From: Desulfopila aestuarii DSM 18488
Lineage (GTDB): Bacteria > Desulfobacterota > Desulfobulbia > Desulfobulbales > Desulfocapsaceae
DNA: 64,000 nucleotides
Assembly (NCBI RefSeq): GCF_900143695.1
Contig: NZ_FRFE01000002.1
Coordinates: forward strand, 248,001-312,000
Direction of reading: 5' to 3'
How positions within the stretch are numbered: position 1 is the first letter of the stretch; every line of letters starts with the position of its first letter. Both the position numbers and the translations under genes were made by a program. The notes under the pieces are model-generated. The model was not told the DNA's origin. It saw only the letters and a list, made by a program, of their open reading frames with translations, and searched no databases. Below are positions 54,091 through 62,786 of this stretch, piece after piece.

Positions 54091-54124
54091 AGCGATGTAC
54101 CAGCTCATGTTTTTGTGCATCGCT
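54091..54124 (+). terminator. Hairpin between binding-protein and permease genes
   Basis: AGCGATG and CATCGCT pair across 20 nt in the 249-bp gap. Such stems commonly lower expression of permease genes relative to the binding protein; here it is weak and without a T-run. Confidence 0.45.
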
Positions 54125-54299
54125 TAGAGTCGAAAATGAGAGCTTTTCGAGATTGGAATACATCGCGTTTCGCATGACATCCTTGGGGTGACAACCAAAC
54201 AGCGTCATTGGCAAAATCAGGGGGAATATGTTTTACACCATCCCTTTGATTTTGCCTGACAAGGACATGTGTCAAGCTCAGGATATTCTTCGAGGATAT

Positions 54300-54800
54300 A
54301 TGAATATTGAAAAGATAATCAAAATAACTCGCGTATTCAGTTATGTCTTTGCAAGGATCGGCTGCCTGGCTCTTTTGATGATGATGGGCGTAACAGTGGT
54401 CGATGTTGTCGGACGCTTTGTTTTCAATTCGCCTATACTTGGTTCATTTGAAATCACTCAATATTTGGTCGTCGTATTGGTTTTTTCTTTTATCGGTTAT
54501 GCACAGAGCGAGAAGTGGCACGTTAACGTAGACATTCTTGTCAATACCTTCCCCAAGAAAACACAATCTCTTATTGACCTGCTGAACTGTACCGTAAGCC
54601 TTATCCTGATGATCTTGATCACATGGATGGGGATTGAAAAAGCTCTGGAATCATTGGCAACAGGGGATAAACCCATGAATCTGCCAATACCGCAATACCC
54701 GTTTGTCTTCTTTTTAGCTTTTGGTTGTGGAGTCCTATGTATTGAATTTTTTAGGGATATCCTGAAGACGTTTGGGAAAAACAAGAAGAAAGAGATATGA
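54300..54800 (+). CDS. TRAP transporter small permease (DctQ)
   Basis: The 166-residue protein has four membrane spans, with the family landmarks VTVVDVVGRFVFNSPILGSFEITQ in the first half and EKWHVNVDILV after the second span. It anchors the large permease. A start 24 codons upstream is possible (AGGGGGA precedes it), but this ATG, with GAGG before it, gives a typical N-terminus. It overlaps dctM by 4 nt. Confidence 0.92.
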   Translation: MNIEKIIKITRVFSYVFARIGCLALLMMMGVTVVDVVGRFVFNSPILGSFEITQYLVVVLVFSFIGYAQSEKWHVNVDILVNTFPKKTQSLIDLLNCTVSLILMILITWMGIEKALESLATGDKPMNLPIPQYPFVFFLAFGCGVLCIEFFRDILKTFGKNKKKEI

Positions 54801-56101
54801 CCATGAGCGCAGAAATGATAGGAGTTCTCGGGATTGTGTTGCTGTTTGTATTACTGGCTTTCAGGATGCACATCGGTTTAGCCATGACACTGATTGGCTT
54901 TGGTGGTGTCAGCCTCATTGTCAATGTGAAGGCCGGTTTAAATCTTTTGGGTATGGTTCCATGGGCTGAAGGATCGAGCTATTCACTCAGCGTAATCCCT
55001 CTCTTTATCCTGATGGGACAGTTCGCTTTTATCTCCGGCATAAGTCAGGATATTTACAAAGCGGTGTATAGCTGGATGGGACATTTACGGGGAGGTCTTG
55101 CAATGGCGACCATTGTTGCCTGTTCCGGGTTCGCGGCGGTGTGCGGATCGTCCCTTGCCACCGGAGCGACCATGGCAAAGGTGGCCATTCCTGAAATGCA
55201 AAAGTATGGGTACGACCCTCGCCTGGCGACAGGCTGTGTAGCTGCCGGAGGGACACTTGGCATTCTGATTCCCCCCAGTATAGGGTTCATCATTTATGGC
55301 ATCCTGACTGAGGAATCCATCGGGAAGCTGTTTATGGCCGGTATTATCCCTGGCCTCCTGCTTGCCTCGCTCTTTTTGTTCGCAATAATATTGCAGTGTC
55401 ATTTCAGCCCGGGCATGGGCCCTAAGGGTGAACCGACAACATGGAAAACAAAACTCAATTCCCTGTACGACACCTGGCCCATGTTATCGTTATTTTTCCT
55501 GGTAATGGGCGGGATCTATTTTGGTTTTTTCACCCCTACAGAAGCTGCCGGCATAGGGGCATTTGGGGCATTTGTTATCACCTTTATCAAGAAAAAGATT
55601 AACCTCACGACCCTTACTGAAAGTCTCCTGGTTACGGGTAACATGACCGCGATGATTTTTCTTATAATCATCGGCGCAACCATCTTTTCGTCTTTTCTGG
55701 CCTTGACCGGGATACCGTTTATGCTGGCCGAAACCGTTGCAGCTCTGGCATTGCCGAGGATGGTTGTTCTGATCCTCATGCTTCTTATCTTCATTGCGCT
55801 CGGTTGTGTAATGGATTGCTTTGCCATCATGATTCTCATGGTTCCCATACTCTTTCCTATTATCCAGGTCATGCAGTTTAATCCGATCTGGTTTGGCGTC
55901 ATCATGGTCATTGTGCTGGAGGTTGGGCTCATCACCCCTCCTGTCGGGCTCAATGTTTTTGTCATAAAAGGAGTGGTCCCAAGCATAAGCATCACGACGA
56001 TGTTTCAAGGAGTGTGGCCTTTTCTTGTTGCTGCAGTGGTATGTATTGCAGCCATCATCATCTTCCCGCAGATCGCCTTATTCATACCTTCGAATATGTA
56101 A
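54797..56101 (+). CDS. TRAP transporter large permease (DctM)
   Basis: The 434-residue protein has about twelve membrane spans and DctM landmarks: SLSVIPLFILMGQFAF, ACSGFAAVCGSSLATGATMA and LGILIPPSIGFIIYG, plus LITPPVGLNVFVIKG near the end. It translocates the substrate with Na+. Translation is coupled to dctQ through ATGA. An acyl-CoA ligase gene follows after 48 nt, suggesting immediate activation of the imported acid. Confidence 0.95.
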   Translation: MTMSAEMIGVLGIVLLFVLLAFRMHIGLAMTLIGFGGVSLIVNVKAGLNLLGMVPWAEGSSYSLSVIPLFILMGQFAFISGISQDIYKAVYSWMGHLRGGLAMATIVACSGFAAVCGSSLATGATMAKVAIPEMQKYGYDPRLATGCVAAGGTLGILIPPSIGFIIYGILTEESIGKLFMAGIIPGLLLASLFLFAIILQCHFSPGMGPKGEPTTWKTKLNSLYDTWPMLSLFFLVMGGIYFGFFTPTEAAGIGAFGAFVITFIKKKINLTTLTESLLVTGNMTAMIFLIIIGATIFSSFLALTGIPFMLAETVAALALPRMVVLILMLLIFIALGCVMDCFAIMILMVPILFPIIQVMQFNPIWFGVIMVIVLEVGLITPPVGLNVFVIKGVVPSISITTMFQGVWPFLVAAVVCIAAIIIFPQIALFIPSNM

Positions 56102-56149
56102 GATTGAAAAAATATAGTAGACAATTATCTGAGTCTTGGAGGACACCCG

Positions 56150-57652
56150 ATGAACCTTGCTGCCATGTTGGATAATAACGCTTTCTATTTTCCAGATCGA
56201 CCAGCTGTTATCTATGAAGAAAACACCGTCTCCTTCTTACGATTCAATCAGGATGTGAATCGGGTCGCATCCGCAATGGTCAGTCTTGGTTTGAAAAGAG
56301 GCGACCACGTAGCGTTATGTGCGCCAAATTCATATGGTTGGCTGGTTATCTATTTTGCGACCATTAAAGCCGGGGCTGTTGCAGTTACATTTTCATATTT
56401 GCTGAAAAAGAATGAGCTTGCCAACGTTATGGCCGATAGTCGGCCCAAATTTCTATTTACCTGCGATGACAAACTTGATGATTTTAGTCAGCAACGGAAG
56501 GAATCATACCTGGATTATGTGATCAGCGACTCAGGTGATATTAGTCTCAACGCCTTGCTGGAAAAAGGTAATGCGCGATTTACAACGGTTGATTGTGACC
56601 GTGATGAAACGGCCGCTATTCTCTATACCGGTGGTACAACCGGCTTTCCGAAGGGTGCTATGTTGTCTCACCAAAACATAAAATCATCTGTTTTCAATAT
56701 TGCCTACTATGAACGTTGCAATATCAATGACCGAGCTTTGTGTTTTCTGCCACTAAATCATGTTTTTGGCCAGATACACATTATGAATTCAACAGTTTAT
56801 AGTGGTGGAGCAACAATTCTTCAGCCATCTTTTGATTTAGAACAAGCCGTTTCAGCCATTGAAAAATATGGGGTGACCAAATTTTATGCGGTACCGACTA
56901 TCTATATTAGATTATTAGGTTTATCAAACCTTAAGGAAAAGTTTAAATCGATCCGCTATTGTTTCTCAGCAGCGGCTAGCATGGCCTTGGAAATCGTTCG
57001 GGAATGGAAGGAGAAAACAGGACTGGATATCTTTGAGTCATACGGCATGACTGAAACGGCCACGATGATAACCTACAACGATTACTATTGCCACAGGGTC
57101 GGCTCTGTAGGCACACTTGTCAATCTTGTTGAAGTCCAGATCAGTGATATCGACGGCAAACCTATGCCCCAGGGAGAGAGGGGAGAAATATGCGTCAAAG
57201 GCCCCAATGTCACAAAAGGATATTTAAACAGGACCAGAGAAACCAAGGAGGCCTTCTTTGGCGAATGGTACCGTACTGGGGATATCGGGGTCTTTGACAA
57301 AGATGGCTATTTGTACATTGTGGATCGGCTGAAAGACATGATTATCACCGGAGGTGAGAATGTTTACTCCCGTGAAATTGAAGAGATGCTTTTTACCCGA
57401 CCAGAAATTTTGGAATGTGCAGTAGTGGGATTACCCGATCCTGAATTTGGCGAACGGGTAACGGCTTTTATTATTCCTCAACCCGGCCAGCATATAAATA
57501 GCTCGGAACTTAAGTCGTACATGAGTGAGCGCCTGGCCAATTACAAGGTTCCCAAGGAATTCATCGAAGTAGAGGAGTTGCCTAAAAGCAGCACAGGCAA
57601 ACTTTTGAAACGACAACTCAGGGAAATATACAAAGCAACCACCACAGGTTAA
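56150..57652 (+). CDS. AMP-forming acyl-CoA synthetase (AMP-binding family)
   Basis: The 500-residue ligase has the P-loop-like motif YTGGTTGFPKGAMLSH (about 160), the A5 motif FESYGMTETATM, the hinge RTGDIGVFDKDGYLYIVDRLKDMIITGGENV and the catalytic lysine in PKSSTGKLLKRQL. It activates a carboxylic acid to its CoA thioester at the cost of ATP to AMP. TTGGAGGA precedes the ATG. As last gene of the cluster behind the TRAP genes, it probably acts on the imported acid. The chain length preferred is not readable from sequence. Confidence 0.93.
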   Translation: MNLAAMLDNNAFYFPDRPAVIYEENTVSFLRFNQDVNRVASAMVSLGLKRGDHVALCAPNSYGWLVIYFATIKAGAVAVTFSYLLKKNELANVMADSRPKFLFTCDDKLDDFSQQRKESYLDYVISDSGDISLNALLEKGNARFTTVDCDRDETAAILYTGGTTGFPKGAMLSHQNIKSSVFNIAYYERCNINDRALCFLPLNHVFGQIHIMNSTVYSGGATILQPSFDLEQAVSAIEKYGVTKFYAVPTIYIRLLGLSNLKEKFKSIRYCFSAAASMALEIVREWKEKTGLDIFESYGMTETATMITYNDYYCHRVGSVGTLVNLVEVQISDIDGKPMPQGERGEICVKGPNVTKGYLNRTRETKEAFFGEWYRTGDIGVFDKDGYLYIVDRLKDMIITGGENVYSREIEEMLFTRPEILECAVVGLPDPEFGERVTAFIIPQPGQHINSSELKSYMSERLANYKVPKEFIEVEELPKSSTGKLLKRQLREIYKATTTG

Positions 57653-57691
57653 GTGTGCTCAACACAAGGTGATTTGCGAGTAGCGATATGT

Positions 57692-57712
57692 GGGGGGGGA
57701 CCAACCTCCCCC
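57692..57712. terminator. G/C-rich hairpin between convergent genes
   Basis: GGGGGGGG pairs with CCTCCCCC (one G-U) around ACCAA, touching the stop of the minus-strand hydrolase gene. T-tracts are weak. Confidence 0.5.
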
Positions 57713-58603
57713 TCATTGCTTTCCGAAAAAATCCTCAATGAGATGAATCAATTCATCAGGTTTTTCCATGGGAATGAGGTGCCCGGCACCTTCCATCAGA
57801 TAGGATGATGCATTTTCAGCTTTTCTGCAAATACGGATGACAGTACGTTCAAAGAGTACATCTGAGTATTCCCCCCTTACGATCAGAACAGGAATTTTTA
57901 GTCGTTGCACCCAGAACCAGACATCAAGAGGATAGTTTTCAAAAATCCTTGCCTCAGCTTCGGGCGGGCATAAGAGCTCTACACCGCCCCCATCAGCAGG
58001 TTTGAATCCGTAGGTAACGTATGATTTGAGATACGTATCGTCAAATCGCTTAAACAGACTTTTGGTTTTGAGATACTCATAAAGCTCGAACCGATCAGTC
58101 CAGCCATTTCTTCTGGCCCTAGCCCTTTTGGCGGGGAAAAAATTCTTCTTTTTCCCAAATAGTCGCATCACTGCCAGGGCAGCAACCGATGTATAGGGAA
58201 GAATAACCGGATCAATAAGGATAATTCTTGAAAAAAGATCCGGCCTCCTGGCAGCCGCAAACATCGTTGCCACCCCACCGACGCTATGTCCCACGCCCAA
58301 CACAGGACCAAGCTGCTGATCGTCCAGAAAGCTAATCAAATCTTCTGCTACTTGATGCCAGGAGGTGTTTCCTGCCGTTTGAGCATCCTGGCCGCGTAAA
58401 CCCAGACCAATAACCCTGTAATGTTCAGTGAGTCTGATCATCATAGGAAGATAAACACTGACCGGAAAACCATTGGCGTGATAGAAATGGAGAGGAGGTT
58501 TATCCCCCCCACTGTCAAGAAAGCTCAAGTTGATTCCACTGACGTTGTAAGAATCACAATCAAAGGGAATTTCAATGAGTTTTGGAGTCGTATCCTGATT
58601 CAT
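57713..58603 (-). CDS. Alpha/beta hydrolase
   Basis: The 296-residue protein has the nucleophile elbow GHSVGG (in LGVGHSVGGVATMFAAA), an oxyanion region HFYHANGFPVSVYLP, and the catalytic histidine in EGAGHLIPMEKPDEL. An Asp in VRGEYSDVLFE is the likely third member of the triad. It could be an esterase, thioesterase or C-C hydrolase. It is 87 nt downstream of the phosphotransacylase gene on the same strand, so it may join the buk-ptb unit. No clear ribosome site is seen. Confidence 0.88.
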   Translation of the reverse strand: MNQDTTPKLIEIPFDCDSYNVSGINLSFLDSGGDKPPLHFYHANGFPVSVYLPMMIRLTEHYRVIGLGLRGQDAQTAGNTSWHQVAEDLISFLDDQQLGPVLGVGHSVGGVATMFAAARRPDLFSRIILIDPVILPYTSVAALAVMRLFGKKKNFFPAKRARARRNGWTDRFELYEYLKTKSLFKRFDDTYLKSYVTYGFKPADGGGVELLCPPEAEARIFENYPLDVWFWVQRLKIPVLIVRGEYSDVLFERTVIRICRKAENASSYLMEGAGHLIPMEKPDELIHLIEDFFGKQ

Positions 58604-58690
58604 TGTGGCAAATACTCGATGAAGAAGAGATGGGAAACGATGAATGAAGATCCTTGGACATCATAACAAAAACCAAGGCCTCTGAATGAT

Positions 58691-59620
58691 TCAATCTGCC
58701 ATCACGCATCCCAAAGCGATAGAGAGCAGTTTGGACCTCATTGAATCGGACCGTGAGGTCATCACAATGGGTGCCTTCGTCCCCAATGCCAATCCCGCAA
58801 TATCGACCTTTGCGAAGATTGCGATAGCCTTGTGGAGAAAATTTCCGGCAGAAATCCCCGGAACAAGCAATATATCTGCCCGCCCGGCAACCGGGCTCTT
58901 GATATTTTTGCCTATCGCAGCTTCAGGGGAAATAGCATTGTCCAGTCCCAAAGGTCCATCCACTATCGCGCCTTGAATCTGACCCCGATCGGACATTTTA
59001 CTTAAAAGCGCTGCATCCATGGTTGCGACCATATTGCTGTTAACCGTTTCCAGTGCTGCCAGAGCCGCTACCCGGGGCTCTTTCCATCCAAGTTTATGGG
59101 CCATGCTGATCGCATTGTCCAAGATTTTAAGCTTGTCGTTCAGATCCGGGGAGATGTTGATGGCGCAATCGGTGATAATGAGGAGTCCTTTGCCAAACGG
59201 CTTCTGGTACAAACCGGCTTGGCTCAACAGTTTGTCATTACTCCGCAGCCCATTTTCTCTGTCCATGATCGCTTTTAAGAAGGCGCCGGTGTGCAAGTGC
59301 CCTTTCATCAGCAAATCTGCTTCGCCATTACGTACCATGGCCACCGCCCGGGGCGTTGCCGAGCTTGCATCCGGCTCATGGATAATCCTACTGGGGTTGA
59401 GGGTGATGCCATTGCTATTTGCCACCGACGTGATGATCGTCTCGTCGCCTACCAGGAAATAGTGGGCAAGATCTTCTCTCTCGGCCTGCAATACACTCTC
59501 AAGTACCTCTGGTCTATAGGGCGCAACCACCGCCATTCGACGGGTTGGAAGTGACTTTGCTTTTGCCATCAACTGTTCAAAACTTTCGATCACATCATTG
59601 CTAACATGCGTTGTTGTCAT
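58691..59620 (-). CDS. ptb: Phosphate butyryltransferase-like phosphotransacylase
   Basis: The 309-residue enzyme converts an acyl-CoA (butyryl or similar) and phosphate to acyl phosphate. It has the PTA/PTB-family blocks MAVVAPYRPEVLESVLQAE, ADLLMKGHLHTGAFLKAIMD and a C-terminal VDGPLGLDNAISPEAA then ADILLVPGISAGN. The length fits Ptb rather than the longer Pta. It overlaps the kinase gene by 20 nt, so the two enzymes are made together and yield ATP by substrate-level phosphorylation. Confidence 0.92.
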   Translation of the reverse strand: MTTTHVSNDVIESFEQLMAKAKSLPTRRMAVVAPYRPEVLESVLQAEREDLAHYFLVGDETIITSVANSNGITLNPSRIIHEPDASSATPRAVAMVRNGEADLLMKGHLHTGAFLKAIMDRENGLRSNDKLLSQAGLYQKPFGKGLLIITDCAINISPDLNDKLKILDNAISMAHKLGWKEPRVAALAALETVNSNMVATMDAALLSKMSDRGQIQGAIVDGPLGLDNAISPEAAIGKNIKSPVAGRADILLVPGISAGNFLHKAIAIFAKVDIAGLALGTKAPIVMTSRSDSMRSKLLSIALGCVMAD

Positions 59621-60698
59621 CTTGCTGTCCAGTATAGTGTTTTGGTTCTTCTTCCTTACGTAAGTATCTCAAGGCACCGGCAGCCATGGCTTCCATTTCG
59701 TTTTCACCTTGATAGAGATAGACCGGTGCGATGAAGGAAATGTGTGTTTTCAGTTTCGAGACAATATATTCTGCATGGGCAAGGCTGCCGGTCAAGCCAA
59801 TGCCATCCACTTTGCCACGCAAAGCAGCGGCCATGGCACCCACCTCTTTTGCTATCTGGTAGCACATGGCATCCAAAACCTCTGCCGCTCTTTGGTCCCC
59901 CGAACCTATACGCTCAATGATCTCCAGGCAATCAGCGGTTCCGAGATGGGCGGTCAGGCCTCCTTGTCCGGTGAGTTTTTTCAGGATAGCCCCTTTTTCA
60001 TACTCTCCTGAAAAGCAGAGTTCAACCAGGGAAGCCGCAGGAATCCCTCCAGCTCTTTCCGGCGAAAATGGGCCGTCGCCGTTGAGTGCGTTGTTGACAT
60101 CCACCACCCTGCCACCCTGATGAGCCCCAACTGAGATACCGCCACCTAAATGGCAGATAATAACATTGATATCGCTGTAGTTCTTGCCGAGATCCGCAGC
60201 CAGTTTACGTGCGATCGCCTTCTGGTTGAGAGCATGAAAGCTGCTTTGGCGCCTGATTTCGGGTATGCCGGTATATTTGGCCACCGGGCACATCTCATCG
60301 GTTACCGGAGGGTCCACACAAATAACCGGTTTTCGATATCTCTTGCCAAGTTCGAAAGCGATATGGCATCCGACGTTGGTGGGATGGGTACCATATCGGC
60401 CCGATTTCATATCCGCGAGCATTTCAAGCGTTATATCGTATATCCCCCCTGAAATAGGCCGTGTGGTCCCACCCCTGGCAACGATAATGTCGCAATCGGC
60501 AAGAGATAGATCATTTTCAGATAGAAAAGAAATCAGGGTGCGTTGACGATACGCCTGCTGTTCCCACACGTTTTGAAAAGCGGACAATTCCTGGGGAGGA
60601 TGGGCGATGTTTCGTGCCATTACTTTATGATCATCTTCGAACAAAGCTATTTTGGTCGAAGTAGATCCCGGATTTACCGCTAAAATTCTATAGGCCAT
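59601..60698 (-). CDS. buk: Butyrate kinase
   Basis: The 365-residue enzyme belongs to the acetate-kinase superfamily: AVNPGSTSTKIALFEDD is the phosphate-1 loop, VICHLGGGISVGAHQGGRVVDVNNA the catalytic centre, and GIGLTGSLAHAEYIV the late glycine-rich motif. It makes ATP and a free short-chain acid from acyl phosphate. It is upstream of and overlaps ptb. The pair gives a third route, besides the two ADP-forming synthetases in this window, for turning acyl-CoA into ATP; branched acyl groups are also plausible substrates. Confidence 0.94.
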   Translation of the reverse strand: MAYRILAVNPGSTSTKIALFEDDHKVMARNIAHPPQELSAFQNVWEQQAYRQRTLISFLSENDLSLADCDIIVARGGTTRPISGGIYDITLEMLADMKSGRYGTHPTNVGCHIAFELGKRYRKPVICVDPPVTDEMCPVAKYTGIPEIRRQSSFHALNQKAIARKLAADLGKNYSDINVIICHLGGGISVGAHQGGRVVDVNNALNGDGPFSPERAGGIPAASLVELCFSGEYEKGAILKKLTGQGGLTAHLGTADCLEIIERIGSGDQRAAEVLDAMCYQIAKEVGAMAAALRGKVDGIGLTGSLAHAEYIVSKLKTHISFIAPVYLYQGENEMEAMAAGALRYLRKEEEPKHYTGQQDDNNAC

Positions 60699-60753
60699 AT
60701 CATCTCATAATTGTCATTACAGCACAAAGCAAACAAGAGTTTTTCCTTATTTG

Positions 60754-60949
60754 ATTACCCCTCATTCTCAGCCTGATAAGGTTAGTTGAGAGGTGCGAGG
60801 TGTAAGGCGTGGCACATTGGGAAATGGTCACTCAAAAGAACTGCTCCTACGTTCATATTGTTGGAACGAGCACTATCATTTCATGCAGGCGCTCCTCACT
60901 CCTTTCTCCTTACCCCTCACTTCATGTAGCTGAGCTCTTGGGGTAATCA
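60754..60949. mobile_element. MITE-like element with terminal inverted repeats
   Basis: TGATTACCCC and GGGGTAATCA are perfect 10-bp inverted ends, extended inward by CTCAGC/GCTGAG. Inner arms are also related (GCGAGGTGTAAGGCG versus the complement of the right side, 12 of 15). The 9-bp direct repeat TTTCCTTAT lies just outside both ends (60744-60752 and 60952-60960), as expected of a target duplication. No gene is inside. It could alternatively be a long structured RNA. Confidence 0.6.
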
Positions 60950-60993
60950 GATTTCCTTATATCTACTTTGCAATACCACCTTTGATCTGATCA

Positions 60994-61093
60994 GCTGGTT
61001 CACTGCAGTCACTTCAATATATCTGGATTTTGTATATTTAGGTATGTTACCTTGCTTACACAGTGAAAAAATGTGAATTTACGCTGAACCAGC
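60994..61093. repeat. Second inverted-repeat element before the DUF2080 gene
   Basis: GCTGGTTCA (60994-61002) and TGAACCAGC (61085-61093) are perfect 9-bp inverted ends. Nested inside are TTCACTG/CAGTGAA and AGGT/ACCT. It follows the MITE-like element by 45 bp and may be a transposon end or a folded leader. Confidence 0.5.
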
Positions 61094-61190
61094 GCATCCC
61101 CTCAGTGATGGTATTCTCAATAGAGATCTCTATTCATCAGCATACATAGAGGGCATGTTGAGGTTGGGGCATAATGATAGATAAGCAGCA

Positions 61191-61394
61191 ATGGATGAAA
61201 AAGTGAAAGAACAACAAAACGATGATCCACGAAAATCCGTTGATGAAACAAGCATTGCTCATCAAAAGGTGAAATTCGAGGTTTATGGCGAAGAGATGCT
61301 CGAGAAAGATGTCAAGTCGAGTGGCAATAGCGGCAGGATTTATCTGCCACCCGACTGGGTCGGACATCGTGTCAAAATCATTAGAATAGATTGA
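61191..61394 (+). CDS. DUF2080-family transposon-associated small protein
   Basis: The 67-residue protein ends with the family signature VYGEEMLEKDVKSSGNSGRI followed by YLPPDWVGHRVKIIRID. DUF2080 proteins are small, often found with transposons in archaea and some bacteria, and resemble AbrB-like DNA-binding folds. No transposase lies beside it, so it may be a remnant of a lost element. The ribosome site is weak, and the acetyltransferase gene begins 16 nt after it. Confidence 0.75.
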   Translation: MDEKVKEQQNDDPRKSVDETSIAHQKVKFEVYGEEMLEKDVKSSGNSGRIYLPPDWVGHRVKIIRID

Positions 61395-61410
61395 TTAGGC
61401 AGAGAACAGA

Positions 61411-61866
61411 ATGGATCACAATACAAATAATGTCTCCATTAGACGATGGAGAACAGAGGATGTCGACGAAATCTGTCAGATTTACAACCTTATAACCAAT
61501 AAGGGGGTTGATGCCGATTTCAGACGGATGGTTCTTGAGCGGGCTCAGTCAAAAGGTGTTGAGGATGGACATTTTGTCGCTGAATCAGGCGGGAAAATTG
61601 TTGGCTTTATGATTAGCTATATCCTTCCTTTTGGATTTGGAGCCGAGGATTGTGCCTATATTGCTACGATGGGTGTACACCCCAAATATATGGACCAGGG
61701 AATAGGCGCCGGGATGACCAAAGAAGTTTTTATGTTTTTTAAAGCTCGTGGAATCTCAACTGTCTACACTTCCGTTCGCTGGGATTCAACCGATCTGCTC
61801 TCGTTCTTCAAAACCATGGGTTTTGAAAGAAGCAATTTCATCAATTTGAAGAAAACTCTCGACTGA
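61411..61866 (+). CDS. GNAT-family N-acetyltransferase
   Basis: The 151-residue protein has the acetyl-CoA-binding loop VHPKYMDQGIGAGMTKEVF (Q-x-x-G-x-G type) and FKTMGFERSNFINLKK at the end. It resembles RimI-like acetyltransferases of unknown substrate. It lies 16 nt downstream of the DUF2080 gene and may be co-transcribed; it is closed by a shared hairpin with the convergent gene. Confidence 0.9.
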   Translation: MDHNTNNVSIRRWRTEDVDEICQIYNLITNKGVDADFRRMVLERAQSKGVEDGHFVAESGGKIVGFMISYILPFGFGAEDCAYIATMGVHPKYMDQGIGAGMTKEVFMFFKARGISTVYTSVRWDSTDLLSFFKTMGFERSNFINLKKTLD

Positions 61867-61897
61867 CAAACAACTCCAGCGGATATCTCACCAGCTA

Positions 61898-61940
61898 TAG
61901 GGCACCTTGGAAATTCGTTCATTATTTCAAGAGTGCCCTA
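61898..61940. terminator. Hairpin between convergent genes
   Basis: TAGGGCAC and GTGCCCTA, then TTG and AAAT against ATTT and CAA with single bulges, form a long stem whose right end touches the stop codon of the minus-strand gene. The minus-strand side has no good T-run. Confidence 0.6.
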
Positions 61941-62786
61941 CAATTTAATCTTATGTTTCAAGTAGTTTAAAATCCCCGGACTCATTTCAGGCAGCGGATG
62001 ACCACCGACGAGCTGTATGATCATGTCGGCGGTATTTTCAGCTTGTTCTTCCAGGTGGATTTTGCCTAAGCCTTCCGAAGCAAGCGCTGGCGTACCAATG
62101 TACCCCTGACTTGCCCCCATTTCCCTGAAGGTCGTATGCCCATTTTTCAATCCCTCTTTGACATCGATACGAACAGCAGGTAACTCCTCAGGATTGTGTT
62201 TGATCAGATGCGGGTACCTGTATTTGATATAGGATGTCTCCCTCATATCGGCGTGTATTTCGGTCTTCATCGGTACACCCAGTTTTTCACCATGGGTGAC
62301 TTCCCGCATCACTTTCCCGGAATAGACAATCCTGCCGGCAGTTTCAATAATTTTTACCCCGAAACGATTCTCGACAGTCTCAATTGCCTCAAGGATAGCT
62401 TTAAGGTGAACCGGGTCGAGATGGTGATTGACGATAGCAATATATTGAAAACCGCTCTCCGCCAATCCAGAACAGAAGTCGACAAGAAGGTTATACAGGG
62501 TTTCCCCCCGCAGTGAGATGGTTCCTGGAAAATCTGCTGTAATTGACGAACAGCCAAGCGGGATGGAAGGAGCCAGGATCGCCTGCAGCGTCGAATCCTT
62601 CTTGTGAACCACCTCTGCGGTCAATTGAGCAATATCCTCAGCACCAAATATATCGGTGCCCAAGGGCAGATGAGGACCGTGCTCTTCAATTGGGCTGAGA
62701 GGAGCCAAAACAAATGAACGTTCTTTATCCAGGGCTTCAACCTCAACCCAGCTCATCTCAGTTAATCGTTTGACATGATATGACAT
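61938..62786 (-). CDS. Creatininase-family amidohydrolase
   Basis: The 282-residue protein has the metal-binding opening SPIEEHGPHLPLGTDIF (Glu/His/Asp ligands) and NHHLDPVHLKAIL, as in creatininase, FAPy deformylase and mycofactocin MftE relatives. It would be a Zn/Mn-dependent amide hydrolase. A TTG seven codons upstream is an alternative start, but ATG is preferred. The substrate is unknown; neighbours (GNAT enzyme, etfB) give no clear hint. Confidence 0.9.
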   Translation of the reverse strand: MSYHVKRLTEMSWVEVEALDKERSFVLAPLSPIEEHGPHLPLGTDIFGAEDIAQLTAEVVHKKDSTLQAILAPSIPLGCSSITADFPGTISLRGETLYNLLVDFCSGLAESGFQYIAIVNHHLDPVHLKAILEAIETVENRFGVKIIETAGRIVYSGKVMREVTHGEKLGVPMKTEIHADMRETSYIKYRYPHLIKHNPEELPAVRIDVKEGLKNGHTTFREMGASQGYIGTPALASEGLGKIHLEEQAENTADMIIQLVGGHPLPEMSPGILNYLKHKIKL

